A stretch of DNA of 64,000 bases from contig JACTMU010000097.1 in the NCBI GenBank assembly GCA_014584465.1, positions 1-64,000 of the forward strand. Reading direction: 5' to 3'. Origin of the DNA: Pseudomonadota bacterium. GTDB lineage: Bacteria > Bdellovibrionota > Bdellovibrionia > Bdellovibrionales > JACTMU01. How positions within the stretch are numbered: position 1 is the first letter of the stretch; the number at the start of each line of letters is the position of its first letter. Both the position numbers and the translations under genes were made by a program. Below, piece by piece: positions 33,841 through 44,810 of the stretch. The notes below the pieces were generated by a model, which saw only the letters and a program-made list of their open reading frames with translations, had not been told where the DNA came from and made no database searches.

Positions 33841-36096
33841 TCAGTCGAGGATCAGATGGTCATCCTTAATCTTGGCAGAGACTTTTCCACCCTTGGTGAG
33901 GGATCCAAAGAGAATCTCGTGAGCTAAGGGCTTTTTAAGATGCTCATCCACGGTGCGTCCGAGGGGGCGAGCTCCGTACTTGGGATCAAATCCTTTAACT
34001 AAGAGCCATCGAAGGACGTCGTCGGTGACATTCAGAGCGATCTTCTTCTCTTTGAGTTGCAACTGAAGCTCTTCCACAAATTTTCGTACGACCCGAATCA
34101 ACATCTCCTCACCAAGCTCTGAAAAGAGAACGATGGCCTCCAAACGATTGAGAAACTCCGGAGTAAAGACCTTTTTGATGGCATCCAACCGTTTGTTTTG
34201 ACCACCGTCGGACTGAATGCCGATCCTCTGCTGCATCCCTTCACTCGATCCCGCATTGGTGGTCATAATGACAATGGCATGCCGAAAATCCGCCTTTCTC
34301 CCATTCGAATCGGTCAACGTTCCATGATCCATCACCTGCAGCAAAATATTATAGATATCAGGGTGGGCCTTCTCAATCTCGTCAAGGAGAAGGACACAAT
34401 AGGGGCTTTTTAGAAGAGCGTCGGTCAGCAGTCCACCCTCTTCATATCCCACATATCCCGGCGGGGCTCCGACAAGACGGGCGACAGAGTGCTTCTCTGC
34501 GTATTCACTCATATCAAAGCGCAAAAACCGAGTGCCGAGCAGTGCCGCCAGTTGCTTTGAAAGTTCCGTCTTCCCCACTCCAGTGGGACCCGCAAAGAGA
34601 AACGATCCCACGGGCTTGTCAACTCTGCCTAAACCTGATCGAGAGAGCTTGATCGACTCAACGACTCTGTGAATGGCCTCCTTTTGGCCAAAAATAGTCC
34701 CATTGAGTCTCTCTTCCAGATGAGCCAGTGACTCGCGATCATTGGAACTTACAGTGAGCTCCGGCATCTGAACCATCTTGGCCACAACCTTCTCGACATC
34801 CTTCACTCGAATCCGGCGATGAGACTTCGTCTTCGACTGAAGACGCACGCGAGCCCCAACCTCATCCATCACGTCAATGGCCTTGTCCGGCAGATGCCGG
34901 TCTTGGATGAATCGCGCCGAAAGCTCGACGGCAGCTCGAATCGCTCCCGAATCAAAAGTCACCTTGTGGTGCTTCTCATAGCGCTCCTTCAAACCCTCTA
35001 GAATTTCAATGGTCTCCTCAACAGTGGGCTCAGTTACATCAACTCTTTGAAATCTCCGCGCCAATGCTCGATCTTTTTCGATTTGATTTCGGTAATCCTT
35101 GTAGGTGGTCGACCCAATCACACTGATCCGTCCACTTGCAAGACTTGGTTTAAGCAGATTGGACCCATCCATAGAGCCCCCCGAAGTGCTTCCGGCACCT
35201 ACGATGGTGTGGATCTCATCGATAAACAAAATCGCACCTTCGATGCTCTCAAGTTCATGGACCACAGACTTGAGCCTCTCTTCGAAATCCCCCCGATATT
35301 TGGTACCCGCAAGGAGACTCCCCATGTCCAGTGAGTAGATTGTGCATCTTTTCAGTGGGTCGGGAACGCTCTCCTCCACAATTCGAAGCGCAAGGCCATC
35401 TGCTATGGCCGTCTTTCCCACACCCGGCTCTCCGATCAACAGCGGATTGTTCTTGGTTCTTCGCATTAGGACCTGAACAACACGTTCAATTGTCTCTTCA
35501 CGCCCAATCAGGGGATCAATCAACCCAGATCGAGCTCTCTCATTGAGATTGACTGCAAAGGCCTCAAGAGCCGAGCCTCTCTCTCTATTTTCTTGAGTGG
35601 TGGACTCCGAATCTCCACCCCTCTCCTCAACTTTGAGAGGAAGAAGAGAGTTTCTTCGACCATGAGAGATGTATTGAATCACCTCAAAGCGACCAACCCC
35701 CTGTTTGTTGAGATAGTAAACGGCGTGAGAATCACCTTCTTGAAAAAGAGCTACCAAAAGACTTGCACAAGTCACTTCACCTTTTCCAGAACTTTGCACC
35801 TGAATTGCGGCCCTCTGAATGAGCCGATGAAACGCCAGTGTCAGCTCGGGTCGCCACATTTTAGGTGAGGAGTCCAGAAGTTCTTTACTGACTTTGGGAC
35901 AATTTTCTTTAAAGAAGCCTTTCAGCTCCTCCTCGAGAGTCTCCAGGTTGGCTCCACAACCAACCAAAATTTCACAAACTTCAGAATCTCTTAGAAGAGC
36001 AAAGAGAACATGCTCAAGGCAAACAAACTCATGAGCCTTCTTTGCAGCTTCGTCTACGGCCTGGTTAAGTATCTTTTCGACATCGGGGCTGAGCAC
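33841..36096 (-). CDS. clpA: ATP-dependent Clp protease ATP-binding subunit ClpA
   Basis: About 751 residues. AAGGAGG lies 6 nt before the GTG at 36096 and touches the TTG at 36102, so GTG is the likely start. Order of parts: N-domain with two Clp repeats ([20 protein letters not shown] and [16 protein letters not shown]), AAA+ module 1 with Walker A GEPGVGKT near 222, no long ClpB middle coiled coil, then AAA+ module 2 with [15 protein letters not shown] and sensor TTNAGSSE. It unfolds proteins and feeds them to ClpP. The IGF-like ClpP loop is hard to place by eye. No clpS is adjacent. Convergent with the cytochrome unit; 70 bp downstream of the REC-CheX gene. Confidence 0.9.
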   Translation of the reverse strand: MLSPDVEKILNQAVDEAAKKAHEFVCLEHVLFALLRDSEVCEILVGCGANLETLEEELKGFFKENCPKVSKELLDSSPKMWRPELTLAFHRLIQRAAIQVQSSGKGEVTCASLLVALFQEGDSHAVYYLNKQGVGRFEVIQYISHGRRNSLLPLKVEERGGDSESTTQENRERGSALEAFAVNLNERARSGLIDPLIGREETIERVVQVLMRRTKNNPLLIGEPGVGKTAIADGLALRIVEESVPDPLKRCTIYSLDMGSLLAGTKYRGDFEERLKSVVHELESIEGAILFIDEIHTIVGAGSTSGGSMDGSNLLKPSLASGRISVIGSTTYKDYRNQIEKDRALARRFQRVDVTEPTVEETIEILEGLKERYEKHHKVTFDSGAIRAAVELSARFIQDRHLPDKAIDVMDEVGARVRLQSKTKSHRRIRVKDVEKVVAKMVQMPELTVSSNDRESLAHLEERLNGTIFGQKEAIHRVVESIKLSRSGLGRVDKPVGSFLFAGPTGVGKTELSKQLAALLGTRFLRFDMSEYAEKHSVARLVGAPPGYVGYEEGGLLTDALLKSPYCVLLLDEIEKAHPDIYNILLQVMDHGTLTDSNGRKADFRHAIVIMTTNAGSSEGMQQRIGIQSDGGQNKRLDAIKKVFTPEFLNRLEAIVLFSELGEEMLIRVVRKFVEELQLQLKEKKIALNVTDDVLRWLLVKGFDPKYGARPLGRTVDEHLKKPLAHEILFGSLTKGGKVSAKIKDDHLILD

Positions 36097-36172
36097 CGTC
36101 AACCTCCTTCACATTCGCGTCTCTATGCATCGATAGCACGGGGTCGTTCGCCATTCACTGCCAATCACTGAA

Positions 36173-37048
36173 TCACTGTCCGATCACGGCCTCGATGGTG
36201 AAGCTCTCACCGCCTTGGGTGGAAAATCTTACGGCAACACACGGACCCACGATCATATGGCTGATCTCGTGGTTGTCGCCCGAGATCACTGTGGGGATGG
36301 CCGATTGAATCTGATGGCCCATCTCATTGAGTTCGGTTTTGGCAAGACCAAATATTTGGTTGCAAATTTCGCCGGCCGCGTCTCGAAACTCCTCCGTGAT
36401 GGTCGTAGATTTTTCTCCCAACATCCGCTCGATTATGCCCAAAAAACACTTTTTTGTAAAGGAGACTGCCATGCTTCCTTGATAATATTGACTGTTCATA
36501 GGAACGACCGCAGAGATATCTCCACTGATCTGCCCCTTGGTTCTTAAAAAGATATTCTCTTTGACGGCTTCTGTTCTGCAAGTCTCTAAAAGGACCCTGA
36601 GCGTCGCCTTTATGAAGGGATTGATGAAATTGACATCAACCTTGTAGGGTTCACTCTTCTGATTATCTGCGCCCCCCAACACTCGACTCGCGTACATAAG
36701 GATTCGATCCTCATCAAAGGGCTTTTCCAGATATTTGATGTGCTCCTGCTCCTTTCCAATGTATTCCGACTCCAGAAATGCTGAGAGCACAATCACCAAT
36801 TTAGGTCGTAGAGATAAATCAAGGCCTCGAATGACGTTGACGAGACTCATTCCATCCATTTTTGGCATCTTAATGTCGGTGATGACCAAATCAAACTTCT
36901 GTCTGGTCATTTTCACATGGGCATCGGATCCGTCTGTCGTCTCAATCACGCGAACAGGAAAGGAGCTCTCCAAAAGAGATTTCAAAAGCCTTCTGATGTC
37001 CTCCTCGTCATCAACGACAAGAGCTGTTTTTTTAGCTGCTTCTGCCAT
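36173..37048 (-). CDS. Response regulator receiver fused to CheX-like phosphatase domain
   Basis: 291 residues. Residues ~8-125 are a receiver: acidic pair D13/D14, phospho-acceptor D58 in DLVITDIKMPKMDG, Ser/Ala switch region VIVLSAF and Lys109 in YLEKPF. Residues ~140-291 match the CheX/CheC-type fold: NPFIKATLRVLLETC, then MSVSFT-like strand and DAAGEICNQIFGLAKTELNE. That last segment contains the ExxN pair used by CheX to remove phosphate from CheY-P. It may act on its own receiver or another regulator. GAGGAAG precedes the ATG. It follows the SpoVR gene by 33 bp, suggesting a link to the PrkA stress system; that link is inference. Confidence 0.8.
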   Translation of the reverse strand: MAEAAKKTALVVDDEEDIRRLLKSLLESSFPVRVIETTDGSDAHVKMTRQKFDLVITDIKMPKMDGMSLVNVIRGLDLSLRPKLVIVLSAFLESEYIGKEQEHIKYLEKPFDEDRILMYASRVLGGADNQKSEPYKVDVNFINPFIKATLRVLLETCRTEAVKENIFLRTKGQISGDISAVVPMNSQYYQGSMAVSFTKKCFLGIIERMLGEKSTTITEEFRDAAGEICNQIFGLAKTELNEMGHQIQSAIPTVISGDNHEISHMIVGPCVAVRFSTQGGESFTIEAVIGQ

Positions 37049-37081
37049 CCAACTTCCTCAATCCATTTATGATCGAACTTC

Positions 37082-38560
37082 CTACTTCTCGTCACTTCTG
37101 CCATCAAATGTAAATATTTTTTCTTCTCCGTCCATCGTCGTGGTCATATGCACAGGGCGCGTCCAAATCTTAAAGACATTCTCAAGAGTCGCCATCATAT
37201 AGTCGGGCTGCATATCCACTCCCTCATGCATGTGCACAAGCATCATTTCTCCACGATTCTTATAGTTCCCATCGTCGATGCGAATGATCGGCTGCCCCCA
37301 GTTGGTGAGTTGAAAGAGAAGTTTCTTTTTAATGGCGGGAAAATCTCTTGTGTCAATCTCATATTGACCCGTTCGCCGGTTGAACTTATAGACGAACATC
37401 TTGTTTTCCATACAAAACTCTTCCGTCAAAAATTCATCGATGAACATCACATCGTTGTAATCACGACGAATGTCGAAGATTTTTTGACGCCCCAACCCCA
37501 ACTTTCGGTCCCAATTGCGCCGCTCCCTCACATCTTGACATTGGTCCCATTCGCTTCCAAATCTTCCCTTGTTCCAACGCTCTTCAATGTTTCGAAAGAG
37601 TTCAATTCCCACCTTGTAGGGGTTGAAACTGGTCGGCGACATCGCCACGGTGCCGCTATGATGATCTGCATAATCAACCACTTCACTCGCCTTGAGAATC
37701 TTTTCCACCATCAAGGTCGTGTGCCAAAATGAGGCCCAGCCTTCATTCATAATCTTGGTCATTCCTTGTGGCGCAAAGTAGTAGGCCTCGTTGCGAATGA
37801 TCGAGAGCACATCCTGCTGCCAGTTTGAAAGTGGAGCAAAGTGAAGTAGAAATTTCAGAACATCTCGCTCAGGCTTTGGCGGAAACTTTCTCTGATCCCT
37901 CTCCTGTTGGGCCATCTTCTCTCTTTGAGCTTTGACAAATTCAGGGGGGTTGATGAACGAATCCATGTACTCCCGATCCACAGGCAGGAGATAACGATCA
38001 TCTCGACCTTGATTCTCCTCCTCTTTCTGTTCTCTACTTCCTTTTTCTGGACCTAGGTAGGGACTGTATCGATCGATGAGGTTTTCAAGACTCAAGCAGG
38101 TATCTACGAAGGACTCCACCGCCTCAATCCCAAAGCGATCCATGTATCTTCGAATCCGAGAAGCATGATTGGCCATTGTATCAATCATCTTTCGATCGGT
38201 GGGAGCAAACCATTGATTGTTCTTGAAAAAATCACAGTGACCAAAAACGTGCGCCATAACCAGTTTCTGATCGACAAAGGCATTACCTTCCATCAAGTAG
38301 GCATAACAGGGATCGGTGTTGATCACCATCTCGTAGATTTTAGAGAGACCGTATTCATATCCCTTGGAAAGCGATTCGTACTCCATACCGAATCGCCAAT
38401 GGGGATATCGAACAGGAAAACCTCCGTAGGCCGCAAACTGGTTCATCTGTTTGTAGGTGATGACCTCAAAGATGGTCTCAAAGAAATCAAGACCGTAATT
38501 CTTTGCATACCCTACGATCTCTCGCCGTGCCTTCTCAAGCTCCGGGGTCAACATCGCCAT
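37082..38560 (-). CDS. SpoVR family protein
   Basis: 492 residues, as in YcgB of enteric bacteria. Recognised from the conserved run through the protein: FETIFEVITYKQMNQFAAYG, YLMEGNAFVDQKLVMAHVFG, HASRIRRYMDRFGIE, FAPQGMTKIMNEGWASFWH, then SPTSFNPYKVGIELFRNIEE. SpoVR proteins are co-encoded with PrkA and DUF444 proteins across bacteria and are tied to stationary-phase or sporulation stress; biochemical function is unknown. Three bp separate it from the DUF444 gene, and the order prkA-DUF444-spoVR is kept. Confidence 0.92.
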   Translation of the reverse strand: MAMLTPELEKARREIVGYAKNYGLDFFETIFEVITYKQMNQFAAYGGFPVRYPHWRFGMEYESLSKGYEYGLSKIYEMVINTDPCYAYLMEGNAFVDQKLVMAHVFGHCDFFKNNQWFAPTDRKMIDTMANHASRIRRYMDRFGIEAVESFVDTCLSLENLIDRYSPYLGPEKGSREQKEEENQGRDDRYLLPVDREYMDSFINPPEFVKAQREKMAQQERDQRKFPPKPERDVLKFLLHFAPLSNWQQDVLSIIRNEAYYFAPQGMTKIMNEGWASFWHTTLMVEKILKASEVVDYADHHSGTVAMSPTSFNPYKVGIELFRNIEERWNKGRFGSEWDQCQDVRERRNWDRKLGLGRQKIFDIRRDYNDVMFIDEFLTEEFCMENKMFVYKFNRRTGQYEIDTRDFPAIKKKLLFQLTNWGQPIIRIDDGNYKNRGEMMLVHMHEGVDMQPDYMMATLENVFKIWTRPVHMTTTMDGEEKIFTFDGRSDEK

Positions 38561-38563
38561 AAA

Positions 38564-39661
38564 CTAACGCCCCTTCCCCAAAAAGTCCTTGATCGAGTTC
38601 ATGATTTTATCGCGATTTTCAATCTTACTCACGGTCAACCGCTCTTCATTTGGAAACTCTTTTGTGAGATCTCTCAAAAACTGACCACTTCCATACTTAC
38701 TCTCTACCTGGCCATAACTAAACTGATTCACATTGGGTAAGAAAAAGGATCTCAAAAGGTTGATGCAGATTCGAGTGTCTTCACCACTCCAGTTGTCCCC
38801 GTCACTAAAATGAAAGGGGTAGATGTTCCAAGAGCTGCTGGGGTAGTCTTCCCCAATGATCTGTTGACAAAGCTTGTAGGCAGAACTGATCAACGTACCA
38901 CCGGATTCACTTGTTCGAAAAAAGGTATCTTCATCAACCTCTTTGGCTGCGGCATCGTGAATGATAAACCGGGTCTCAAGTCCCTTGTAGTGACGCTTAA
39001 GCCACGCATTGATCCAGAAACTCTCAAGCCGAACAATCTCCTTTTGCTCCTCACCCATCGACCCCGAGACATCCATCATGTAGATGACCACTGCATTGGC
39101 CTGGGGCTTGACCACCTCTTTAAAGGATCTGTATCGATAGTCATTGCGAATGGGAATAACCACTGGGTTTTCCGGATCGTAAGCACCTGAACTTATGTAC
39201 CTCTTAAGAGCTCTCTTGTAGGTACTCTTAAAATGTTTAAGCCCCTCGGGTCCTACAGGAGCCAAACCCGAATACTTGATCTGTTTGACCTCTGTGTTTT
39301 TATTTCCCTTAGGTTCGATGCGCGGAAGCTCAAGCGTCTCCCCCAAAATGTCAGCAAGCTCTTCAAGTGTGATGTCAACTTCTAAGACATGTTCACCAGG
39401 TGTATCCCCAGCTTGGCCAGGGCCTTGACCGGGATCACCTCCCAATGGATCTCCAGGGTTTCCTTGACCTTGACCTACGCCCCCACTCTGTTTAGGACCA
39501 TATTTGAAGGTCGGTATATCAATGTGAGGAATCGGAATGCGCACATAATCCTTTTCGCGCTTTCCGATCATCTCCCCGTGAGTGATGTACTTTTTAAAAT
39601 CCTCTTTGATTCGACCCTTAATGATGTCTCTAAACCGACTGTGATCTTCTTGAATGCTCAT
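38564..39661 (-). CDS. DUF444 (YeaH/YhbH) family protein with vWA-like domain
   Basis: About 365 residues. The ATG at 39661 has AGGA 8 nt upstream; a TTG at 39664 is one codon earlier. The N-terminal part ([36 protein letters not shown]) precedes a Gly/Gln-rich linker ([15 protein letters not shown]). The C-terminal vWA-like fold follows, with [19 protein letters not shown] carrying the DxSxS metal site. YeaH works with the YeaG/PrkA kinase in nutrient-stress responses in E. coli. Sits between prkA and spoVR and is presumably cotranscribed. Confidence 0.92.
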   Translation of the reverse strand: MSIQEDHSRFRDIIKGRIKEDFKKYITHGEMIGKREKDYVRIPIPHIDIPTFKYGPKQSGGVGQGQGNPGDPLGGDPGQGPGQAGDTPGEHVLEVDITLEELADILGETLELPRIEPKGNKNTEVKQIKYSGLAPVGPEGLKHFKSTYKRALKRYISSGAYDPENPVVIPIRNDYRYRSFKEVVKPQANAVVIYMMDVSGSMGEEQKEIVRLESFWINAWLKRHYKGLETRFIIHDAAAKEVDEDTFFRTSESGGTLISSAYKLCQQIIGEDYPSSSWNIYPFHFSDGDNWSGEDTRICINLLRSFFLPNVNQFSYGQVESKYGSGQFLRDLTKEFPNEERLTVSKIENRDKIMNSIKDFLGKGR

Positions 39662-39692
39662 CAAAATGTCCTATCTTGACTACAGGCTTTGG

Positions 39693-41777
39693 CTATTTAT
39701 TCTTCACATCTCCACGAGCAAAGATGCTGGCAACATACTGAAGCACATCCGTAGCGGAGATCTCATCATAACCATAATCCTTAATCAAACGAGTTTTGAC
39801 AATTTCGATCTTCTCTTGGGTATCCTTATCAGCCACCGAAGAGACCATGGAGGTGAGCTTGATGCTGTCCTTCTGATCTTCAAACAGTTTAAGTTCAAGA
39901 GCTTTATGCAACCGCTCGTTGGTCTTATAGTCAAATTTCTTATTGTCTAGAGCCAAACGTCCAATAAATCCCATGATCTCTCTTCGAAAGTCGTCCTTCC
40001 GTGATTCGGGAATTTCAATCTTTTCTTCAATGGACCTCATCAACCGCTCATCGGGTTCTTCATCTTGCCCCGTGAATGGATTACGAACCTTCTCCCTCTG
40101 GGTGTACGCCTTGACATTGTCAATGTAATTTCCACACAAACGAGAAAGAGCACTCTCATCCGCACTGATGGCTCTCTGCACCTCGGCCTTAATGATGTCC
40201 TCATACTCATGCTTGATCACGTTGAGGAGTTCAACAAAATCAACCTTCATCTCATCACTTGAGATCAACGAATGGTGCCTGAGTCCTGACTCAAGCTCGT
40301 TCATAACCATAAAGGGATTCACGGAACCTCGATTGCTCTGTTGAGCATTGACCAAGGAGTTGGAGAGTTTGTCCTGAATGTATCGAGGAGAGATTCCATC
40401 GAACCCCTCTCGCTCGGTCTCTTTTCGAAGCTCCTTTACGTTGTCCTCAGTGTAATTGGGAAGATACTTCCCATCATAAAGCTTAAGTTTTTGCATTCGT
40501 GTAAGATTGGCCTTCTTTGGTTTTTCCAAGCGAGTGAGAATGGCCCACATCGCAGCCATCTCAATGGTGTGAGGAGCAATGCTGACTCCACGCAATCTTC
40601 GACTGTTGAAATCTTTTTTGTAGATCTTAATTTCATCTTTGAGCTTCGTAATGTAGGGGATGTCAATCTTAACGGTACGATCACGAAGAGCTTCCATAAA
40701 CTCATTGTCCTGCAATCGACGGTACTCGGGCTCATTGGTATGTCCAATGATCACCTCATCAATGTAAGTTTGAGCAAATTTCTTGGGTTTAACCCTATGC
40801 TCCTGCGAAGCCCCAAGAAGATCGTACAAAAAGGCCACATCAAGCTTCAATACCTCGACAAACTCAATCATGCCTCGATTTGCAATATTGAATTCTCCGT
40901 CAAAGTTAAAGGCACGAGGGTCAGAGTCCGATCCATACTCGGCAATCTTTCGATAGTTGATGTCTCCTGTAAGCTCGGTGCTATCCTGATTCTTCTCATC
41001 TTTGGGCTGAAAGGTGCCGATCCCGATGCGATCTGCCTCATTAAGAACCAGACGTTTCACTCGCACATAAGAGAGAACTTTGGAAAGATCACCATGAAAA
41101 CGATCCATGAGAGACTGAAAGATGAACCGACTGGCAGGACTTAACTCGCCCACAATCTTAACTCGAAAATCTCCTCCTTGCCCGCGATTGAGTTCGGCTT
41201 CCATACGCCCTCGCATTTCGTGGGGAAGCAGCAAGAGGGGCTCCTCATGCATCGGACTTGGAAAGCGCACCACCTCTTTTCCTAAAAGATCACCAAGCTC
41301 CATCTTTTCGTCATACCACTCAAAGGTGTAAAGAGCTCCCTTCTCGGTTCGCGAGTAGTGTTCGACCCCCCGCTTTAAGAGCCTGCAAATGGTCGATTTT
41401 GCGCTACCGACGGGTCCGTGCAGGAGAATCACCCGTTTTTCTGTTCCATATCCCAATGCCGCCGATCGAAGAACATTGACCAACTTCATCAAAGGCACAT
41501 CAAGGCCAAAAACCCCATCTTCTCCTTCACTGATGTTGTCATCAAAAAATTTGTACCGAACGATTTTCTTCTTAAAATCGATGTACTCTTCGGTCCCACT
41601 TTCAAGGATCATGTCGTACATCCTTTGAAAGGCATTTCGCGTCACCTTAGGATTGCTCTTCACGATGGAAAGATAATCCTCAAAACTGCCACTCCAGTTT
41701 AAATCTTCATATTTCTGACCCGATTGCCATTCATTGATCAACGATTTGAAGTTCATACCGCCCTGATTTGATGACAT
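39693..41777 (-). CDS. prkA: PrkA serine protein kinase (YeaG family)
   Basis: About 694 residues. The ATG at 41777 has GGAGG at good distance; an ATG at 41789 with AGGA is equally possible. N-terminal AAA domain: [20 protein letters not shown] (Walker A near 130) and [20 protein letters not shown]. Then [21 protein letters not shown] and the family block [20 protein letters not shown] followed by [20 protein letters not shown]. The C-terminal kinase-like domain follows. YeaG in E. coli autophosphorylates and acts in nitrogen-starvation and stationary-phase stress; some homologues may act as proteases. First gene of the four-gene leftward set ending in the REC-CheX protein. Confidence 0.92.
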   Translation of the reverse strand: MSSNQGGMNFKSLINEWQSGQKYEDLNWSGSFEDYLSIVKSNPKVTRNAFQRMYDMILESGTEEYIDFKKKIVRYKFFDDNISEGEDGVFGLDVPLMKLVNVLRSAALGYGTEKRVILLHGPVGSAKSTICRLLKRGVEHYSRTEKGALYTFEWYDEKMELGDLLGKEVVRFPSPMHEEPLLLLPHEMRGRMEAELNRGQGGDFRVKIVGELSPASRFIFQSLMDRFHGDLSKVLSYVRVKRLVLNEADRIGIGTFQPKDEKNQDSTELTGDINYRKIAEYGSDSDPRAFNFDGEFNIANRGMIEFVEVLKLDVAFLYDLLGASQEHRVKPKKFAQTYIDEVIIGHTNEPEYRRLQDNEFMEALRDRTVKIDIPYITKLKDEIKIYKKDFNSRRLRGVSIAPHTIEMAAMWAILTRLEKPKKANLTRMQKLKLYDGKYLPNYTEDNVKELRKETEREGFDGISPRYIQDKLSNSLVNAQQSNRGSVNPFMVMNELESGLRHHSLISSDEMKVDFVELLNVIKHEYEDIIKAEVQRAISADESALSRLCGNYIDNVKAYTQREKVRNPFTGQDEEPDERLMRSIEEKIEIPESRKDDFRREIMGFIGRLALDNKKFDYKTNERLHKALELKLFEDQKDSIKLTSMVSSVADKDTQEKIEIVKTRLIKDYGYDEISATDVLQYVASIFARGDVKNK

Positions 41778-41830
41778 TACCCCCTCCATGTTTTCCTGAT
41801 TTTTATTATGCCTAATTCCGTAAGAAGTTA

Positions 41831-41853
41831 CAACCCAGATCTGGATTACAAAC
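41831..41853. repeat. Degenerate AACCCGGATCTGAAATTAG repeat copy
   Basis: CAACCCAGATCTGGATTACA resembles the outer end of the 19.9-kb inverted repeat. It lies upstream of prkA and overlaps the stop codon of the adjacent lipoprotein gene. Confidence 0.5.
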
Positions 41854-42463
41854 GAGTAAAAGCAGCAGGAACTTTTAACGCAAACTTCTCTTCAATCACC
41901 TCGACCTTTGACTGGAAATTTTGAAGATGGAGTTGCACCTCAGACTCAGGCGATGAAAAAGAGAGCACGCGTTCTCTTCCATCTCTCTTTTGCCACTTAA
42001 TTTCGAGTCGGCTTTTGGAATTCAAACATCGAGTCAAATACTCATCGGAATCTCTTTCACAACGCCAGCCCTCCGACTTCTGAGGAGGCAAATCGAAAAG
42101 AACATCCACAAGGACCCGTGGATCTAGCTCCAAACGAACGAGCTCCTTCATGATCTTCGCTTCTGGACGCCCTTGATAATACTTTCGCTCTTGCACAATG
42201 AGGCAAGTCATCACTTCACCTTGCATGGCCAGTGAGGCAACATGCACTCCAAGCGTCGAAGTGACATCGACGCGCAATCGGTGGGGGCGTTTTGAAAGAA
42301 TCTCAAGATTCAATACATGAGATTTACCGCTTTTAAGATCTCGAATCAGGACCTTTCCGTCCCACCCTCCACGATCAAAGTCTTCAAAGTGAACAGGGGG
42401 CAATGTCACACAACTTGTTGCCAAAAAAAGAAAGAAAAGGAAACAGAACTTCACCGATTCCAC
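41846..42463 (-). CDS. Lipoprotein resembling LolB/DUF4292 proteins
   Basis: 205 residues. Short leader [18 protein letters not shown] gives a lipobox (Ala-Thr-Ser-Cys, Cys18). The mature part is one beta-rich domain: [20 protein letters not shown], then [19 protein letters not shown] and [11 protein letters not shown]. This order, with a long strand followed by 'RLRVDV...G..VA.L..', is seen in LolB-like and DUF4292 lipoproteins that bind acyl chains. A role in lipoprotein sorting is possible but not shown. 54 bp downstream of the TPR lipoprotein gene, same strand. Confidence 0.6.
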   Translation of the reverse strand: MESVKFCFLFFLFLATSCVTLPPVHFEDFDRGGWDGKVLIRDLKSGKSHVLNLEILSKRPHRLRVDVTSTLGVHVASLAMQGEVMTCLIVQERKYYQGRPEAKIMKELVRLELDPRVLVDVLFDLPPQKSEGWRCERDSDEYLTRCLNSKSRLEIKWQKRDGRERVLSFSSPESEVQLHLQNFQSKVEVIEEKFALKVPAAFTRL

Positions 42464-42517
42464 GCAAACATCCCTACTGGCAACTGTGCTAAGAATTGGG
42501 TTGGGCCTAAATCGGGA

Positions 42518-44407
42518 CTACTTTGATAGTGAACTTGAGGCAGGACCTCGTTGAGATGGAACCGGCACCTGGCGTTCGATGGAGCCAATCTTCCGACGGA
42601 TCTTTTCAATGCTCTTCTCATTACGATCAACCGCCACAGCCTTCAAGTACATCATCTTGGCTTTTTCAGGCAACTGGTTTCGATAATATGCGTCGCCTAA
42701 ATGCTCTGCAATGATGCTCTCATCTTGCTTTTCCGCATAAGCCCTTTCAAGAATTCGAATGGCCTCTGCAACTTCTCCCTTTTTATACAACACCCAACCC
42801 AAAGTATCTAGGATAAAAGGATCCTTGGGTTCAAATTCAAGTGCTTTTCTCACCATCTGTTCGGCATCATCCAGATGAAGGTCATTTTCCGCATAGGTGT
42901 ATGCCAAATAATTAAGAGCCTTCACATGTTTCTCATCAATCTCAAGAACACGCTTCATGCTCGAAATGGTCCCTTCGAGATTTCCATCTTGATCCTGAAG
43001 CGATCCCAAATAGAAGAGAAGCTGGGCCTGCCCAGGAAATCTCGTTACAGCATCCGAAAGAATTTGCACGGCCTTCTTCACCTCTCGTTTCTCTTCAAGC
43101 AGTGCGCCATAGATGATATACATCTGAGGAATGTCACCATTGTTCTTTATTCCACCTTCAATGACTTCGATCGCTTCGGCCAACTTGCCCTCTCGCTCCA
43201 GAATGTAGGCCATATGAATCACTGCTTCCGGATAGAATGAACTTGATACCGGTACAGCTCGAAAATGGGCCACTGCCTGAGCATTTCTCTGCGTCTCTTC
43301 ATAGACAGCTCCCAAGTAGAACCGAACCTTATCTGAATCGGGCACTTGAGAGAGAACCTCTTCAAGTTCGTGGATGGCCTCATCAAACCGCTTGAGTTCG
43401 ATCAAGATCAGTGAAATCTTGACTTTAACCCCCAAGTGTTGACTGCCTTGAACCTCCGCCACCTCCAACTGCTCAAGTGCTTCAACAAGTTTGTTTTCTT
43501 CAAGATAATAGTGACTCAGAATCTCCGCAACTTTGACTTCGGGACCGTACTTATTTTGAAAGGTTTCTAACGCGGCCATTGCCCTCTGCTTTCCGTCCAT
43601 TCCGTGCTTCTCATACAGTTGTGCAAGCGCAATGACGGCATCAACGTACTTAGGGTTCTCTTTCAACGACTTGCGAAAAGACTCTTCTGCTTCTGAATTG
43701 TTCTCTTCGCCCAACTTCTGGACCTGAACCTGACCTATGTAGTAATAACTCATGAACTTTTGATCATTGGATTTAATCTTCAAACTCTTTTCAAAGATTT
43801 CAATGGCTTCGTCGTACCTCTTCTGCTCTGCATAGAGAGTCCCAATATAGAAGTAGCCTTCAATACTGTCGGGGTTATTTTGAACTAAAAGGAGATACTG
43901 TTCATGGGCTTGATCATACATGCGCAACGAAGTGTAGATTCCTCCCAGAAGAACTCTTCCGTCACTGTACTTAGGGTCCAGCTCAAGAGATCTTTGACAA
44001 CTCTCGATGGCCTCTCCGATGAGTCCTGAGCGAACATACTCCACTGCAATTCGCAGGTGCACCAGAGGTGATTCGGAATCATAGACCAACGTCAAACGAA
44101 ACTCTTCCAAAGCCTTGGTCGTCTCTCCCGCAAGACTGTAGGACTCTCCAAGCGAGAAATGGTAGTCTGCTTCCGAACGCAGATGAGTCTCATCGATGGA
44201 AATGCTCCCGTCCCTGGAATCAGAGGGAGATGAGATGGATCTTGGCGGGCTGTTACGATCATAAAAGGCAGATTCGTGATAGACTCCATCACCCTGAATG
44301 GCAGAGTGGCTGCATCCCAAAATCAGTGTCAAAAAGATACCACAAGGGATCTTCCCCAGTGACACCCTCCTAGACTTCACGAAGCAGGATAAAGAATCTT
44401 CTCTCAT
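42518..44407 (-). CDS. TPR-repeat lipoprotein
   Basis: About 629 residues. The leader ends with FLTLILGC, a good lipobox. I start at the ATG at 44407; TTG 44449 is upstream, and a GTG nearer the leader follows AGGAGG closely and could also serve. After a Ser-rich linker come about 14 tetratricopeptide repeats (SPLVHLRIAVEYVRSGLIGE, AYFN-type helices such as GYFYIGTLYAEQKRYDEAIE, HVKALNYLAYTYAENDLHLD). The tail (GSIERQVPVPSQRGPASSS) is unstructured. TPR lipoproteins of this size act as scaffolds for envelope complexes; partner unknown. Upstream of the LolB-like gene. Confidence 0.78.
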   Translation of the reverse strand: MREDSLSCFVKSRRVSLGKIPCGIFLTLILGCSHSAIQGDGVYHESAFYDRNSPPRSISSPSDSRDGSISIDETHLRSEADYHFSLGESYSLAGETTKALEEFRLTLVYDSESPLVHLRIAVEYVRSGLIGEAIESCQRSLELDPKYSDGRVLLGGIYTSLRMYDQAHEQYLLLVQNNPDSIEGYFYIGTLYAEQKRYDEAIEIFEKSLKIKSNDQKFMSYYYIGQVQVQKLGEENNSEAEESFRKSLKENPKYVDAVIALAQLYEKHGMDGKQRAMAALETFQNKYGPEVKVAEILSHYYLEENKLVEALEQLEVAEVQGSQHLGVKVKISLILIELKRFDEAIHELEEVLSQVPDSDKVRFYLGAVYEETQRNAQAVAHFRAVPVSSSFYPEAVIHMAYILEREGKLAEAIEVIEGGIKNNGDIPQMYIIYGALLEEKREVKKAVQILSDAVTRFPGQAQLLFYLGSLQDQDGNLEGTISSMKRVLEIDEKHVKALNYLAYTYAENDLHLDDAEQMVRKALEFEPKDPFILDTLGWVLYKKGEVAEAIRILERAYAEKQDESIIAEHLGDAYYRNQLPEKAKMMYLKAVAVDRNEKSIEKIRRKIGSIERQVPVPSQRGPASSSLSK

Positions 44408-44449
44408 TGAAGCGCTATCGGAAGATTTGAGAGTTTGCTTGATAGGCAA

Positions 44450-44810
44450 AAACGCCCTGTTTTGAGACAGTTAGGGCCCATTTGGATTATTTTACCGATT
44501 TTTCAATTATTTCTTGACGCAACCTAACCAAGTCCACTATTTTGGGCGTCTCTGTAGTAGAGGAGAGGTTTTTTGCGCTAATGTAACGGGTTGATCGACC
44601 TCCGTCTCGTCGTTGTTTCAGATTGTGGTTTTCGTGAGATGTGAGTAGAAAAACCTGGGCAAAGGCGGTGACAAAGGCTTGACAACGTGTTGCGGCGAAT
44701 ATAGGGTCGCGCCAGACCATGTCGAGACTACAGAAGTCAGTGATGAGGGAAGGGTCCTTGGATCGTCATACAAATTGAGGATTCAAGCATAATAGAAAGA
44801 GTGAGGGAAC
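44450..44810. other. Divergent intergenic region before the PhaR-like gene
   Basis: About 360 bp without a credible gene, between the leftward TPR lipoprotein gene and the rightward PhaR-like gene. TTGACA at 44679-44684 is followed after 15 bp by TATAGG, a weak promoter candidate for the rightward gene; a CATAAT near 44790 has no -35. Nothing else stands out. Confidence 0.4.

Noticed and set aside
44679..44705. Promoter TTGACA ... TATAGG before the phaR-like gene
   Set aside because: Spacing is only 15 bp and the -10 match is poor; kept as a note in the intergenic entry, not as a promoter.
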